Notes under the pieces: model-generated | Database searches by the model: none | Seen by the model: the letters and a program-made list of their open reading frames with translations, nothing else | Told to the model about the DNA's origin: nothing | Source of the DNA: Nostocaceae cyanobacterium CSSed10_463m | GTDB lineage: Bacteria; Cyanobacteriota; Cyanobacteriia; Cyanobacteriales; Nostocaceae | NCBI GenBank assembly: GCA_003556955.1 | Contig: PWQB01000292.1 | Coordinates: 1-7,087 of the forward strand | Direction of reading: 5' to 3' | Length of the DNA stretch: 7,087 bases | Position numbers and translations under genes: made by a program | In this document: one piece after another, positions 1 through 5,903 of the stretch | Numbering within the stretch: position 1 is the first letter of the stretch | Layout: each line of letters starts with the position of its first letter

Positions 1-758
<758 letters not shown>

Positions 759-950
759 AATCGTTAGTTTATGTGTTTCCGGGGCTAAATCGGCTGAGAT
801 TAAAGAAGATTTCCAATAGAGGACGCTGGAAGTTGGTTTACTGGGTAAGAAGTAAAACACAGATGCCTATGGGTTACATCTGCTATAAAAGCCATTTACG
901 TTATAATTTGCTTAAAATCCGAGAGATTATTCATAAATACAAAAAAAATC
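759..950. other. Intergenic stretch without a convincing gene
   Basis: This stretch lies between the eno leader hairpin and the DUF5615 remnant. The only open frame starts with GTG at 773, has 61 codons, no recognisable domain and no Shine-Dalgarno, and runs into the remnant in another frame, so I do not call it. TATAAT occurs on the plus strand at 902-907 about 44 bases before the ATG at 951, which could be the old promoter of the DUF5615 gene, but I find no good -35 at normal spacing. No sign of the DUF433-type antitoxin gene that often precedes such toxins could be read here. Confidence 0.4.
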
Positions 951-1046
951 ATGGCTAGAGAAATTAAATTTCATTTAGATGAAAATGTCACTAATGCGAT
1001 CACTAATGGACTTCGCAAACGAAGAATTGACGCAATATTGCAATAA
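951..1046 (+). pseudogene. N-terminal remnant of a DUF5615 PIN-like toxin gene
   Basis: Reading from ATG at 951 gives a 31-residue peptide beginning MAREIKFHLDENV and continuing TNAITNGLRKRRIDA before a TAA at 1044-1046. The FHLDEN motif followed by an A-x-x-x-GLR-x-R-x-ID pattern is the typical start of DUF5615 proteins, PIN-fold putative ribonuclease toxins of about 110-120 residues common in cyanobacteria. Those usually pair with a small DUF433 antitoxin. The conserved Asp of the LDEN motif is kept, but the rest of the fold, including the later acidic residues, is missing. The frame is lost just where the family reads GIDV-T-T. A dispersed inverted repeat begins about 25 bases after the stop and may mark the rearrangement that removed the 3' part. 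A product this short should be inactive. The family assignment rests on motif memory, so confidence is moderate. Confidence 0.65.
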
Positions 1047-1068
1047 TTATTTGTCATAAAAATAGTTT

Positions 1069-1140
1069 GTAGGGTGTGTTAGGAGCGCGAAAATATTATC
1101 AAATATCCAAAATTTATATACGCGACGTAACGCACCAAAA
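1069..1140. repeat. MITE-like dispersed inverted repeat (TAGGGTGTGTTA...TAACGCACC)
   Basis: TAGGGTGTGTTA begins at 1070 and is answered by TAACGCACC at 1128-1136. The arms GGTGTGTTA (1073-1081) and TAACGCACC pair over nine bases with one G-T wobble, and each arm is followed inward by a GCGCG/CGCG-rich block, leaving an AT-rich core. Sequences with this arm pair recur many times in filamentous cyanobacterial genomes as small non-coding elements. It lies just behind the broken DUF5615 gene. Exact ends are uncertain. Confidence 0.5.
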
Positions 1141-1178
1141 ATTATTAAAATTGCTCTGACGAATAATATATAAAAAAT

Positions 1179-1186
1179 GCGATCGC
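1179..1186. repeat. HIP1 octamer GCGATCGC
   Basis: This is a perfect copy of the highly iterated palindrome of cyanobacterial genomes. It overlaps the left end of the direct repeat beginning at 1182. A second copy lies inside clpB at 6549-6556. Confidence 0.85.
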
Positions 1187-1214
1187 TCTTTTGAAGTTAA
1201 AGTGGCTAGAGAGC
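1182..1214 (+). repeat. Left copy of a 33-base imperfect direct repeat flanking the ParE-type module
   Basis: This copy matches 1901-1933 at 29 of 33 positions without gaps. The last 16 bases, AAAGTGGCTAGAGAGC, are identical, and both copies begin ATCGCT. The two copies are 719 bases apart and enclose the whole toxin-antitoxin operon with its promoter. In one plus frame both copies read IA-x-x-K-x-KWLES, so they could also be ends of decayed paralogous genes rather than a recombination site. Confidence 0.7.
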
Positions 1215-1238
1215 TAACGGTTGGGATTTTGCAACTTA

Positions 1239-1529
1239 TTAAATAGGTCTATTTTCCCGTCCATGATATATACGTAAAATAATCACATCATTCTCAAGAA
1301 TAACGTAGTGAATTATAAAGCCATACTTACCAAAAGCAACTAAAAGCTTTCGCAATCCTGCTATTTCATCTACAATCGCACCGCGACGCGGATTTTGTTG
1401 TAGACTTCCACCAGAAGTAACAATTGCTTGTATTGCGCGGGCTGCTGCGTCAGCATTACTAAGTGCTATAAAATCATAATGACGATTTAAGTCAGTAATT
1501 GCAGTTTCTGTCCAAACTATCTCAGACAT
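1239..1529 (-). CDS. ParE/RelE-superfamily toxin of a type II toxin-antitoxin pair
   Basis: This is a 96-residue basic protein with the layout of the ParE/RelE fold. It has an N-terminal strand (EIVWTETA, 3-10), two helices carrying an AAARAI stretch (28-33), the L-x-x-NPRRG turn (43-50), an LRKLLVAFGKYGFIIHY core (59-75), and a C-terminal strand ending IYHGRENR (87-94). The HGRE-x-R ending is typical of ParE-like toxins, which inhibit DNA gyrase, whereas RelE relatives cleave mRNA on the ribosome; sequence alone does not decide which applies. The ATG is separated from the antitoxin's TAA by only two bases, and no Shine-Dalgarno is visible, which points to translational coupling. No T-rich hairpin follows its stop at 1239. 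The length is normal for the family and the frame looks intact. Confidence 0.85.
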   Translation of the reverse strand: MSEIVWTETAITDLNRHYDFIALSNADAAARAIQAIVTSGGSLQQNPRRGAIVDEIAGLRKLLVAFGKYGFIIHYVILENDVIILRIYHGRENRPI

Positions 1530-1531
1530 TA

Positions 1532-1816
1532 TTATTGTTGAATTATTAAACTATTTGCCCATTTCTGGACTTGTTCATGTTTGACTCCTGAACCTGTACT
1601 AAGGTAAGTTTCTAAAGCAGATTTGCTTTGCTCAATCATGTCTTGTTCACTCAGAGACTGAAAATTTAATTCTGTATCTATTTGACCATAATCAAGTACT
1701 TCTGCTCCTAAAATTTGCTCTTCTTGAGCTAATTCTGTGGCTAAAAATTGAATGGCTTTGATTTTTTCTTGATGAGATAATTGTTGCAGTGAGGGTAAAA
1801 TTTCTGTTAATTTCAT
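1532..1816 (-). CDS. Putative antitoxin of the ParE-type module
   Basis: This 94-residue acidic, mostly helical protein lies directly upstream of the toxin and is co-transcribed with it. Its N-terminal part (MKLTEILPSLQQLSHQEKIKAIQFLATELAQEE) resembles the small helical proteins that precede ParE/RelE toxins in many cyanobacteria. The C-terminal part carries VKHEQVQKWANSL (about 78-90), close to the H-x-x-V-x-x-W-x-x-SL tail that many ParD/RelB-type antitoxins use to hold their toxin. I see no clear ribbon-helix-helix or helix-turn-helix, so whether it represses its own promoter is open. The start is the first ATG after a good TATAAT, but there is no recognisable Shine-Dalgarno. The antitoxin role is inferred mainly from position, size and the C-terminal motif. 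Confidence 0.75.
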   Translation of the reverse strand: MKLTEILPSLQQLSHQEKIKAIQFLATELAQEEQILGAEVLDYGQIDTELNFQSLSEQDMIEQSKSALETYLSTGSGVKHEQVQKWANSLIIQQ

Positions 1817-1841
1817 AGAAATTAGGTGTAAAGCTATTTAT

Positions 1842-1847
1842 ATTATA
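1842..1847 (-). promoter_or_regulatory. Probable -10 box of the ParE-type operon
   Basis: The minus strand reads TATAAT here, 25 bases before the antitoxin ATG at 1816. The region 16-18 bases further upstream has no convincing TTGACA-like -35, so the promoter may depend on an activator or be weak, or it may be under antitoxin control. The leader between box and start would be short. Confidence 0.5.
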
Positions 1848-1880
1848 CTGTAATTGCCCTTGATTTTCCATATACAGAAA

Positions 1881-1906
1881 AGCGTTAGCTTACCGCAGGT
1901 ATCGCT
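1881..1906. repeat. Divergent copy of a Nostoc-type short dispersed repeat
   Basis: The sequence GCGTTAGCTTACCGCAGG, followed by TATCGCT, resembles the GCGTAGCTCGCCGCAGGCATCGC dispersed repeat common in Nostoc-type genomes, with several substitutions. Its last six bases are also the first six of the right direct-repeat copy. Confidence 0.45.
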
Positions 1907-1933
1907 ATTATAAAGTCAAAGTGGCTAGAGAGC
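1901..1933 (+). repeat. Right copy of the 33-base imperfect direct repeat
   Basis: This copy matches 1182-1214 at 29 of 33 positions; mismatches are at offsets 7, 10, 12 and 17, and the final 16 bases are identical. It lies between the promoter of the ParE-type operon and that of the DUF262 gene. Similarity ends right after GAGAGC on the right side. Confidence 0.7.
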
Positions 1934-1969
1934 GAAAAGTTTTAATATACAACATTTTCAGCCATTTTC

Positions 1970-2000
1970 TTGATCACGAATAATTTCCCATTGCTATAAT
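1970..2000 (+). promoter_or_regulatory. Probable promoter of the DUF262-DUF1524 gene
   Basis: A perfect TATAAT at 1995-2000 is preceded by TTGATC at 1970-1975 with a 19-base spacer, slightly longer than ideal. Transcription would begin near 2007 and leave a leader of about 50 bases before the ATG at 2057. Confidence 0.45.
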
Positions 2001-2056
2001 GTAATAAGTGAAACAAACCATGCTCCAAAGTATACTGATTTATCGTTTTCAAGACA

Positions 2057-4102
2057 ATGCAAGTAAAAAAAATTCCCATTTACGAATTTCTAGAAGGTAG
2101 AAATAAAAGTTTTGTGATTCCTGTGTATCAAAGAGATTATGCATGGAAAATCAACAACTGTAAAAAGTTATGGGAAGATATTCTATATTTGCAACAATCT
2201 GGTAAACCAAGTCACTTCCTCGGCGCTTTAGTCAATATATACAATAATCAAGAGGAATGGATGGTTATAGATGGACAGCAAAGATTAACTACCATTTCCT
2301 TGCTATTGTTAGCTTTAGGCAATTACTTGAAAGTAAAACCAGATAAAAAGCCATCAGAAGCAGATTTACAAGAAGATATATTAGACTATTATTTAATTAA
2401 CAAAAGATGCAAGCATAAATCACAGCGTATTCGGTTAAAACCGAACAAGAGAGATAAATCATATTTTGAAAGTTTATTTGAAACTTCAGATGTTCAGAAA
2501 AATGATTCAAATATCATTCAAAATTATTTATTTTTCTATGATAAAGTATCTACCTGCCAGATTTTACCCTCGGAAATATTTGAACTTTTCAAGAAATTAG
2601 AGATTGTCAATATTGAGCTTGAGAAAAATATTGATGACCCCCAATTAATTTTTGAAAGTTTAAATTCAACCGGAGTCGATTTGACAGATGGAGACTTAAT
2701 TAGAAATTATATTTTGATGGATTTAGATCAAGATAAGCAGGAACATCTTTACAATGAATACTGGATAAAAATAGAACAGTTATCTGGAAATGTGGCGAAT
2801 TTTATTCGTGCTTTCTTAATGTACACCTTACACAAAGATATTACACAAAGTAACAGGGCTATTTATAATGAATTTAAGCAATATTCTGAGGCTAAATTCT
2901 CACGAGATAGTTATAAAATACTGAAACATCTTCTCAAGTATGCTGAAATTTATAGCTACTTTGTGAATCACTCTCAGCATCCTGATAAAGATATAAATCA
3001 AGCGATCCATAGGTTATATCGCCTAGAATTTACAGTATGTCACCCTTTTCTACTGGATGTATTTGACCTATTTACCCAGAATGTTTTAAATGTCTCTGAT
3101 GTTCTTAATATAATTCAGCTAATAGAAAGTTATGCTTTCAGAAAAATTTTAGTTGATTATACAACACAAGGTCTAAACAAATTTTTCTTAACCTTATCAA
3201 AAGAAATAAAGAAAGAAAATGGTTGGAAAGACAACTATTTTCAGATTATGGCTTTTATTATTAAAAACAAGTCAGCTAGGCAAAAAATTCCAACTGACGA
3301 TGAATTTAGAGAAACACTTATCTATAAAGAAATTTATAAACTAAAGGCGAAAAATAGAGACTTTTTATTAGAAAGCCTGGAAAATTATAACTCTCCTTAT
3401 AAAATTGATGTTCAGGAATTGACGACTGAACATATTATGCCCCAGAAACTTAACCAAAAATGGAAAATTGCTTTAGGAAATAAGTTTGCAGAAATTCATG
3501 CAAAATATTTACATACTCTGGGTAATTTGAGTTTAACAGCAAAAAATCGTAGCTTATCTAATAAAGATTTTCAGACAAAGCAAAAAATTGACTTTGAAAG
3601 TAGCAAATTAAAATTAAGTTGTGAATTAAAAAATATTGAGGAATGGAATGAGGAAGCTATTATCAAACGAGCTAGTTTACTAGCAGAGGAAGCAATTAAG
3701 ATATGGAAATATCCAGAATCAAATTTTAGTAAAGATATTGAAGAGGAGAAAGTTTATTATGATTTTCATGAAGAAACAGATTTTCGCGGGACTAAGCCTA
3801 AAACTTTAATTGTGGGAGAGACTAAATATAAAATCAAAACCTGGAGAGATGTTTTGAGAACAATTTGTCAAATTTTGTTTAATCAATCTCCAACAGAATT
3901 CAAATTCATTATGAATAGTTCTGAGTTAAGCCGATATTTTTCTGAGCAAAAAGATGATGCAAAATTAAGATGTCCCATAGAATTCAGTGATTCATATTTC
4001 GTGGAAAGTAATCAAAGTTCTAATAGTATTATTTCTTTTTGCTGTAAAATATGTCAAAAACTAGATTTCGATACTGAAAACATTTCTATAGAAATTTTAT
4101 AA
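2057..4102 (+). CDS. DUF262-DUF1524 (GmrSD/SspE-type) modification-dependent nuclease
   Basis: This 681-residue protein fuses the two halves of GmrSD-like defence nucleases. The N-terminal DUF262 domain (about 1-230) shows IPVYQRDYAW (21-30), FLGALV (54-59), the nucleotide-binding signature IDGQQRLTT (71-79), and IFESLNSTGVDLTDGDLIRN (from about 198). A helical middle (about 230-400) follows. The DUF1524 His-Me finger nuclease region has EHIMPQ with His459 and Pro462, LGNLSLTAKN (488-497) and LSNKDFQTK (500-508). These motifs are intact, so both activities look functional. In characterised relatives, DUF262 hydrolyses nucleotides and DUF1524 cuts DNA, restricting phage with glucosylated hydroxymethylcytosine (GmrSD) or needing host phosphorothioate marks (SspE). 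Residues about 577-681 form a separate C-terminal domain I cannot name. There is no clear Shine-Dalgarno at the ATG, and codon usage is very AT-rich. No modification genes adjoin, so the target is unknown. Confidence 0.9.
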   Translation: MQVKKIPIYEFLEGRNKSFVIPVYQRDYAWKINNCKKLWEDILYLQQSGKPSHFLGALVNIYNNQEEWMVIDGQQRLTTISLLLLALGNYLKVKPDKKPSEADLQEDILDYYLINKRCKHKSQRIRLKPNKRDKSYFESLFETSDVQKNDSNIIQNYLFFYDKVSTCQILPSEIFELFKKLEIVNIELEKNIDDPQLIFESLNSTGVDLTDGDLIRNYILMDLDQDKQEHLYNEYWIKIEQLSGNVANFIRAFLMYTLHKDITQSNRAIYNEFKQYSEAKFSRDSYKILKHLLKYAEIYSYFVNHSQHPDKDINQAIHRLYRLEFTVCHPFLLDVFDLFTQNVLNVSDVLNIIQLIESYAFRKILVDYTTQGLNKFFLTLSKEIKKENGWKDNYFQIMAFIIKNKSARQKIPTDDEFRETLIYKEIYKLKAKNRDFLLESLENYNSPYKIDVQELTTEHIMPQKLNQKWKIALGNKFAEIHAKYLHTLGNLSLTAKNRSLSNKDFQTKQKIDFESSKLKLSCELKNIEEWNEEAIIKRASLLAEEAIKIWKYPESNFSKDIEEEKVYYDFHEETDFRGTKPKTLIVGETKYKIKTWRDVLRTICQILFNQSPTEFKFIMNSSELSRYFSEQKDDAKLRCPIEFSDSYFVESNQSSNSIISFCCKICQKLDFDTENISIEIL

Positions 4103-4150
4103 AATATAAGCAAGAATTACCAGCCTGGGAGGATTTCTATATATCAAAAA

Positions 4151-4261
4151 ATGGGTGAATCCGAGAAAATTAACATCCATTTTCAGGAAGCTATCTGACT
4201 GTATCAAGAAATGGAAGCACCCAAGCAAGTGGAAAAAGCGAAAAGAGGAAATATTTCTTAA
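4151..4261 (+). pseudogene. Short decayed coding fragment, possibly the tail of a TPR-like protein
   Basis: In the frame of ATG 4151 the sequence reads MGESEKINIHFQEAI, then TGA (4196-4198), then LYQEMEAPKQVEKAKRGN to a TAA at 4259-4261. Read through the stop, HFQEAI-x-LYQEMEAPKQVEKAK looks like the helical end of a cyanobacterial tetratricopeptide-type protein (AI-x-LYQEM is a common TPR phrase). The family is a guess from pattern. The open frame with GTG start at 4155 over the same DNA is strongly basic, runs into the higA antitoxin gene from the opposite strand, and is not preferred. The fragment lies between the DUF262 gene and the convergent higBA operon. Confidence 0.25.
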
Positions 4262-4278
4262 AAGAATACAGATAAATT

Positions 4279-4680
4279 CTACTGGTAAAATAAACTTGCT
4301 TCCACATGAAAAAAATCTCCCAGCTTTTCGGCTAATTCTAGAGTTATTTTCTGCTTTCCATTGACAATTCCATCAACCAACCTTTTTGAACCCAAAAAAG
4401 CTTGTAAATCAGCTTTGGTTTTACCAGATTCTTCCAAAAGGAAGAATAACAAAGATTGAGGATTATCTTGCTGACTGGGTTGATAATATTCTTGTTCAAA
4501 TTTTTCTATTAAACTAATTAACAATTGATAGAGTTCGTTTTCTTCAGGACTACGTTTTCGATGCATTAAATTCTCCACCATAGCTAAAGCTTGTTCGTTA
4601 TCTGCTTCAGTTTTGATAACTTTGGGAAGATATTCAATTAATAATTCTTTATATTTATCAGTATTAAAAGTAAGGGTCAT
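4279..4680 (-). CDS. higA: HigA-type antitoxin (helix-turn-helix)
   Basis: This 133-residue antitoxin is the second gene of the operon. The N-terminal 75 or so residues are helical and acidic (MTLTFNTDKYKELL..., then MVENLMHRK and SPEENELYQLL). The C-terminal part contains an XRE-like helix-turn-helix (about 85-128): LLEESGKTKADLQAFLGS, then KRLVDGIVNGKQKITLELAEKLGDFF. This LGS-x-x-x-V-x-x-I-NGK pattern is characteristic of the HigA family. The HTH should bind the operon promoter while the protein neutralises HigB. A longer in-frame start at 4710 adds ten residues, but AAGGAG (4696-4691) sits 10 bases before the ATG at 4680, and the family normally begins MTLTF-like, so 4680 is chosen. The start overlaps the toxin's last codons by 17 bases, giving translational coupling. 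It ends with TAG at 4279. Confidence 0.88.
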   Translation of the reverse strand: MTLTFNTDKYKELLIEYLPKVIKTEADNEQALAMVENLMHRKRSPEENELYQLLISLIEKFEQEYYQPSQQDNPQSLLFFLLEESGKTKADLQAFLGSKRLVDGIVNGKQKITLELAEKLGDFFHVEASLFYQ

Positions 4681-4963
4681 TTTTCCAATTCTCCTTATCG
4701 TATTCCGCATGGGTGAGGATATATTTAATATAGACTAATTGTCCTTCATAATCTATGCTAACAATCAATCGGTATTTATTGCCTTTAATATTGAAAACTG
4801 TAAAATTGCCAACAGCTTCAGCTTTCGCAAAAACCTGCTGTACTTCAACGATGTTTGACCATTTAGCTTTACTACTAATTTTATACCAATTGTTCAGTGA
4901 TTCCTGAGAATCCGCATGATTTTTTGTGTATTCTCTTAATATTCTAAAACTAATAACGTGCAT
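4664..4963 (-). CDS. higB: HigB-type mRNA-interferase toxin
   Basis: This 99-residue protein matches the HigB family of type II toxins, RelE-fold ribonucleases that cut translated mRNA on the ribosome. Visible hallmarks are the N-terminal HVISFRILREY, ESLNNWYKISSKAKWSNIVEVQQVF (21-45), VFNIKGNKYRLIVSIDY (56-72), and the C-terminal ILTHAEYDKENWKNDPYF (82-99). The GN-x-YRLI and TH-x-EYDK motifs are the family signature. It is complete, of normal length, and precedes its antitoxin, the reversed order (toxin first) typical of higBA. The ATG at 4963 lacks a clear Shine-Dalgarno. It is transcribed towards the DUF262 gene, so the two are convergent. Confidence 0.9.
   Translation of the reverse strand: MHVISFRILREYTKNHADSQESLNNWYKISSKAKWSNIVEVQQVFAKAEAVGNFTVFNIKGNKYRLIVSIDYEGQLVYIKYILTHAEYDKENWKNDPYF
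4691..4696 (-). promoter_or_regulatory. Ribosome binding site deciding the higA start
   Basis: AAGGAG on the minus strand lies inside the end of higB, 10 bases before the ATG at 4680. It is the best Shine-Dalgarno in the island and favours 4680 over the upstream in-frame ATG at 4710. Confidence 0.65.
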
Positions 4964-5022
4964 TGCAGAAGTTTTCGTGATTTGATTAATACGGAATTTT
5001 AGCCATTTTTTAAATAAACCTA

Positions 5023-5028
5023 ATTATA
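5023..5028 (-). promoter_or_regulatory. Candidate -10 box of the higBA operon
   Basis: The minus strand reads TATAAT here, about 60 bases before the higB ATG. No good -35 hexamer is found at 16-18 bases, and no clear operator palindrome is evident around it, so this remains a candidate. Confidence 0.35.
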
Positions 5029-5164
5029 TTCCTGATTCTTACATATATTCTTGAATGTTGTAACTTTTACAAACAAAATTCGCCATACTTGCATAGATAG
5101 AAGCACACCTAGACGCTGTTTATGTGTAAATCGCTGATGGGATATAAAATAGAATAATTAAAGA

Positions 5165-5171
5165 GAAGGTG
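5165..5171 (+). promoter_or_regulatory. Ribosome binding site deciding the gloA start
   Basis: GAAGGTG ends three bases before the ATG at 5175, with its GAAGG five bases away. It includes the GTG at 5169 that a gene finder might choose as a start two codons earlier, and shows that ATG 5175 is the real one. Confidence 0.6.
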
Positions 5172-5174
5172 AAT

Positions 5175-5609
5175 ATGCGATTACTACACACAATGCTACG
5201 GGTCGGCAACCTGGACGAGTCTTTAAAATTTTACTGCGATGTCCTGGGGATGAAATTATTGCGGAAAAAAGACTATCCAGGCGGAGAATTTACCTTGGCT
5301 TTTATCGGCTATGGTGACGAAAGTGATCACAGCGTGATCGAACTAACTTATAACTGGGGAGTAGATAAATACGACTTGGGTAATGCTTACGGTCATATTG
5401 CCCTTGGTGTTGATGATATTTATACTACCTGTGAACAAATTAAAACCCTGGGCGGTAAAGTGACACGGGAACCAGGGCCAATGAAACACGGTTCTACAGT
5501 TATTGCTTTTGTGGAAGATCCAGATGGGTATAAAGTAGAACTGATTCAACTGAAAAATCAAAATTCAGCAGCAAAACAAGAATCAGCAGAACAACTGGTT
5601 AACAAATGA
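5175..5609 (+). CDS. gloA: Glyoxalase I (lactoylglutathione lyase), Ni-type
   Basis: Glyoxalase I converts the hemithioacetal of methylglyoxal and glutathione to S-lactoylglutathione, which removes toxic methylglyoxal made by glycolysis. The 144-residue product is of the short bacterial type. The four metal ligands of the E. coli enzyme are present at the same numbers: His5 (RLLHTMLRV), Glu56 (SVIELTYNW), His74 (AYGHIALGV) and Glu122 ([10 protein letters not shown]). Two glyoxalase fold repeats are visible (about 1-60 and 70-125), with the conserved EDPDGY turn at 114-119. The last 20 residues are a polar, Gln/Lys-rich tail likely to be disordered. A TATAAA at 5143-5148 and a TAGAAT at 5150-5155 are possible -10 boxes but lack good -35 partners. 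It runs in the same direction as clpB but is separated from it by 294 bases, so co-transcription is doubtful. Confidence 0.95.
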   Translation: MRLLHTMLRVGNLDESLKFYCDVLGMKLLRKKDYPGGEFTLAFIGYGDESDHSVIELTYNWGVDKYDLGNAYGHIALGVDDIYTTCEQIKTLGGKVTREPGPMKHGSTVIAFVEDPDGYKVELIQLKNQNSAAKQESAEQLVNK

Positions 5610-5619
5610 TTTCCTTGTG

Positions 5620-5663
5620 GAACAGGCATACTTCGACAAGCTCAGTACAAGTCTTGCCTGTTC
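5620..5663. repeat. Inverted repeat with a CTTCGACAAGCTCAGTAC core
   Basis: GAACAGGCA (5620-5628) pairs perfectly with TGCCTGTTC (5655-5663), and just inside ACTT (5630-5633) pairs with AAGT (5649-5652). The core contains CTTCGACAAGCTCAGTAC, a phrase that recurs as a dispersed repeat in cyanobacterial and other genomes. It starts 11 bases after the gloA stop and could end gloA transcripts, but no T-run follows it, so I call it a palindromic repeat rather than a terminator. Confidence 0.6.
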
Positions 5664-5840
5664 TGGAGAGTCTGGAGGCTCAACTACATCCAATCTGGCA
5701 AAGTTCGCGCATAACGATATTTTAGTTTTAAATTAGATATATGAAGCATCCCACCTTACCACAGCAGATACACGCTGATATACATTGTTAATCTTTGGAT
5801 AATGTTTTGGGGGATGGATACTGGCAAAATGAAACTTATA

Positions 5841-5866
5841 CCTCATTCCCAGTTCCTCATCCCAGC
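5841..5866 (+). repeat. Degenerate heptamer repeat (CCTCATT/CCCAGTT type)
   Basis: The units CCTCATT, CCCAGTT and CCTCATC follow one another, then a partial CCAGC. This matches the style of the short tandemly repeated heptamers (CCCAGTC/CCCCATT type) of heterocystous cyanobacteria. Confidence 0.55.
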
Positions 5867-5876
5867 AACTTTCATA

Positions 5877-5897
5877 AAAATCCTAAATCTAAAATCC
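5877..5897 (+). repeat. Degenerate heptamer repeat (AAAATCC/TAAATCT type) directly before clpB
   Basis: Three consecutive heptamers, AAAATCC, TAAATCT and AAAATCC, end six bases before the clpB ATG. They occupy the place where a Shine-Dalgarno would be expected, and none is seen. The AAAATCC/AAAATCT theme is typical of short tandem repeats in Nostoc and Anabaena. Confidence 0.55.
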
Positions 5898-5903
5898 TTA
5901 AAA

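Noticed and set aside
773..958. 61-codon plus-strand open frame starting with GTG
   Set aside because: It has no Shine-Dalgarno, no recognisable domain and a basic random-looking composition, and it overlaps the better-supported DUF5615 remnant in another frame.
4155..4364. 69-codon plus-strand open frame, Lys/Arg-rich
   Set aside because: It starts with GTG without a ribosome site and its last third is antisense to higA. Another frame of the same DNA gives a more protein-like reading.
4681..4710. Ten-residue N-terminal extension of higA from ATG 4710
   Set aside because: A good AAGGAG lies between this ATG and 4680 at proper distance for 4680, and the family begins near there.
5343..5561. 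72-codon minus-strand open frame
   Set aside because: It lies wholly antisense to gloA across its metal-binding residues.
5620..5663. Intrinsic terminator for gloA
   Set aside because: The hairpin is real but is followed by TGGAGAG rather than a T-run.
5610..5903. CIRCE (HrcA) operator or other heat-shock element before clpB
   Set aside because: I searched for the TTAGCACTC...GAGTGCTAA pattern and saw nothing close to it.
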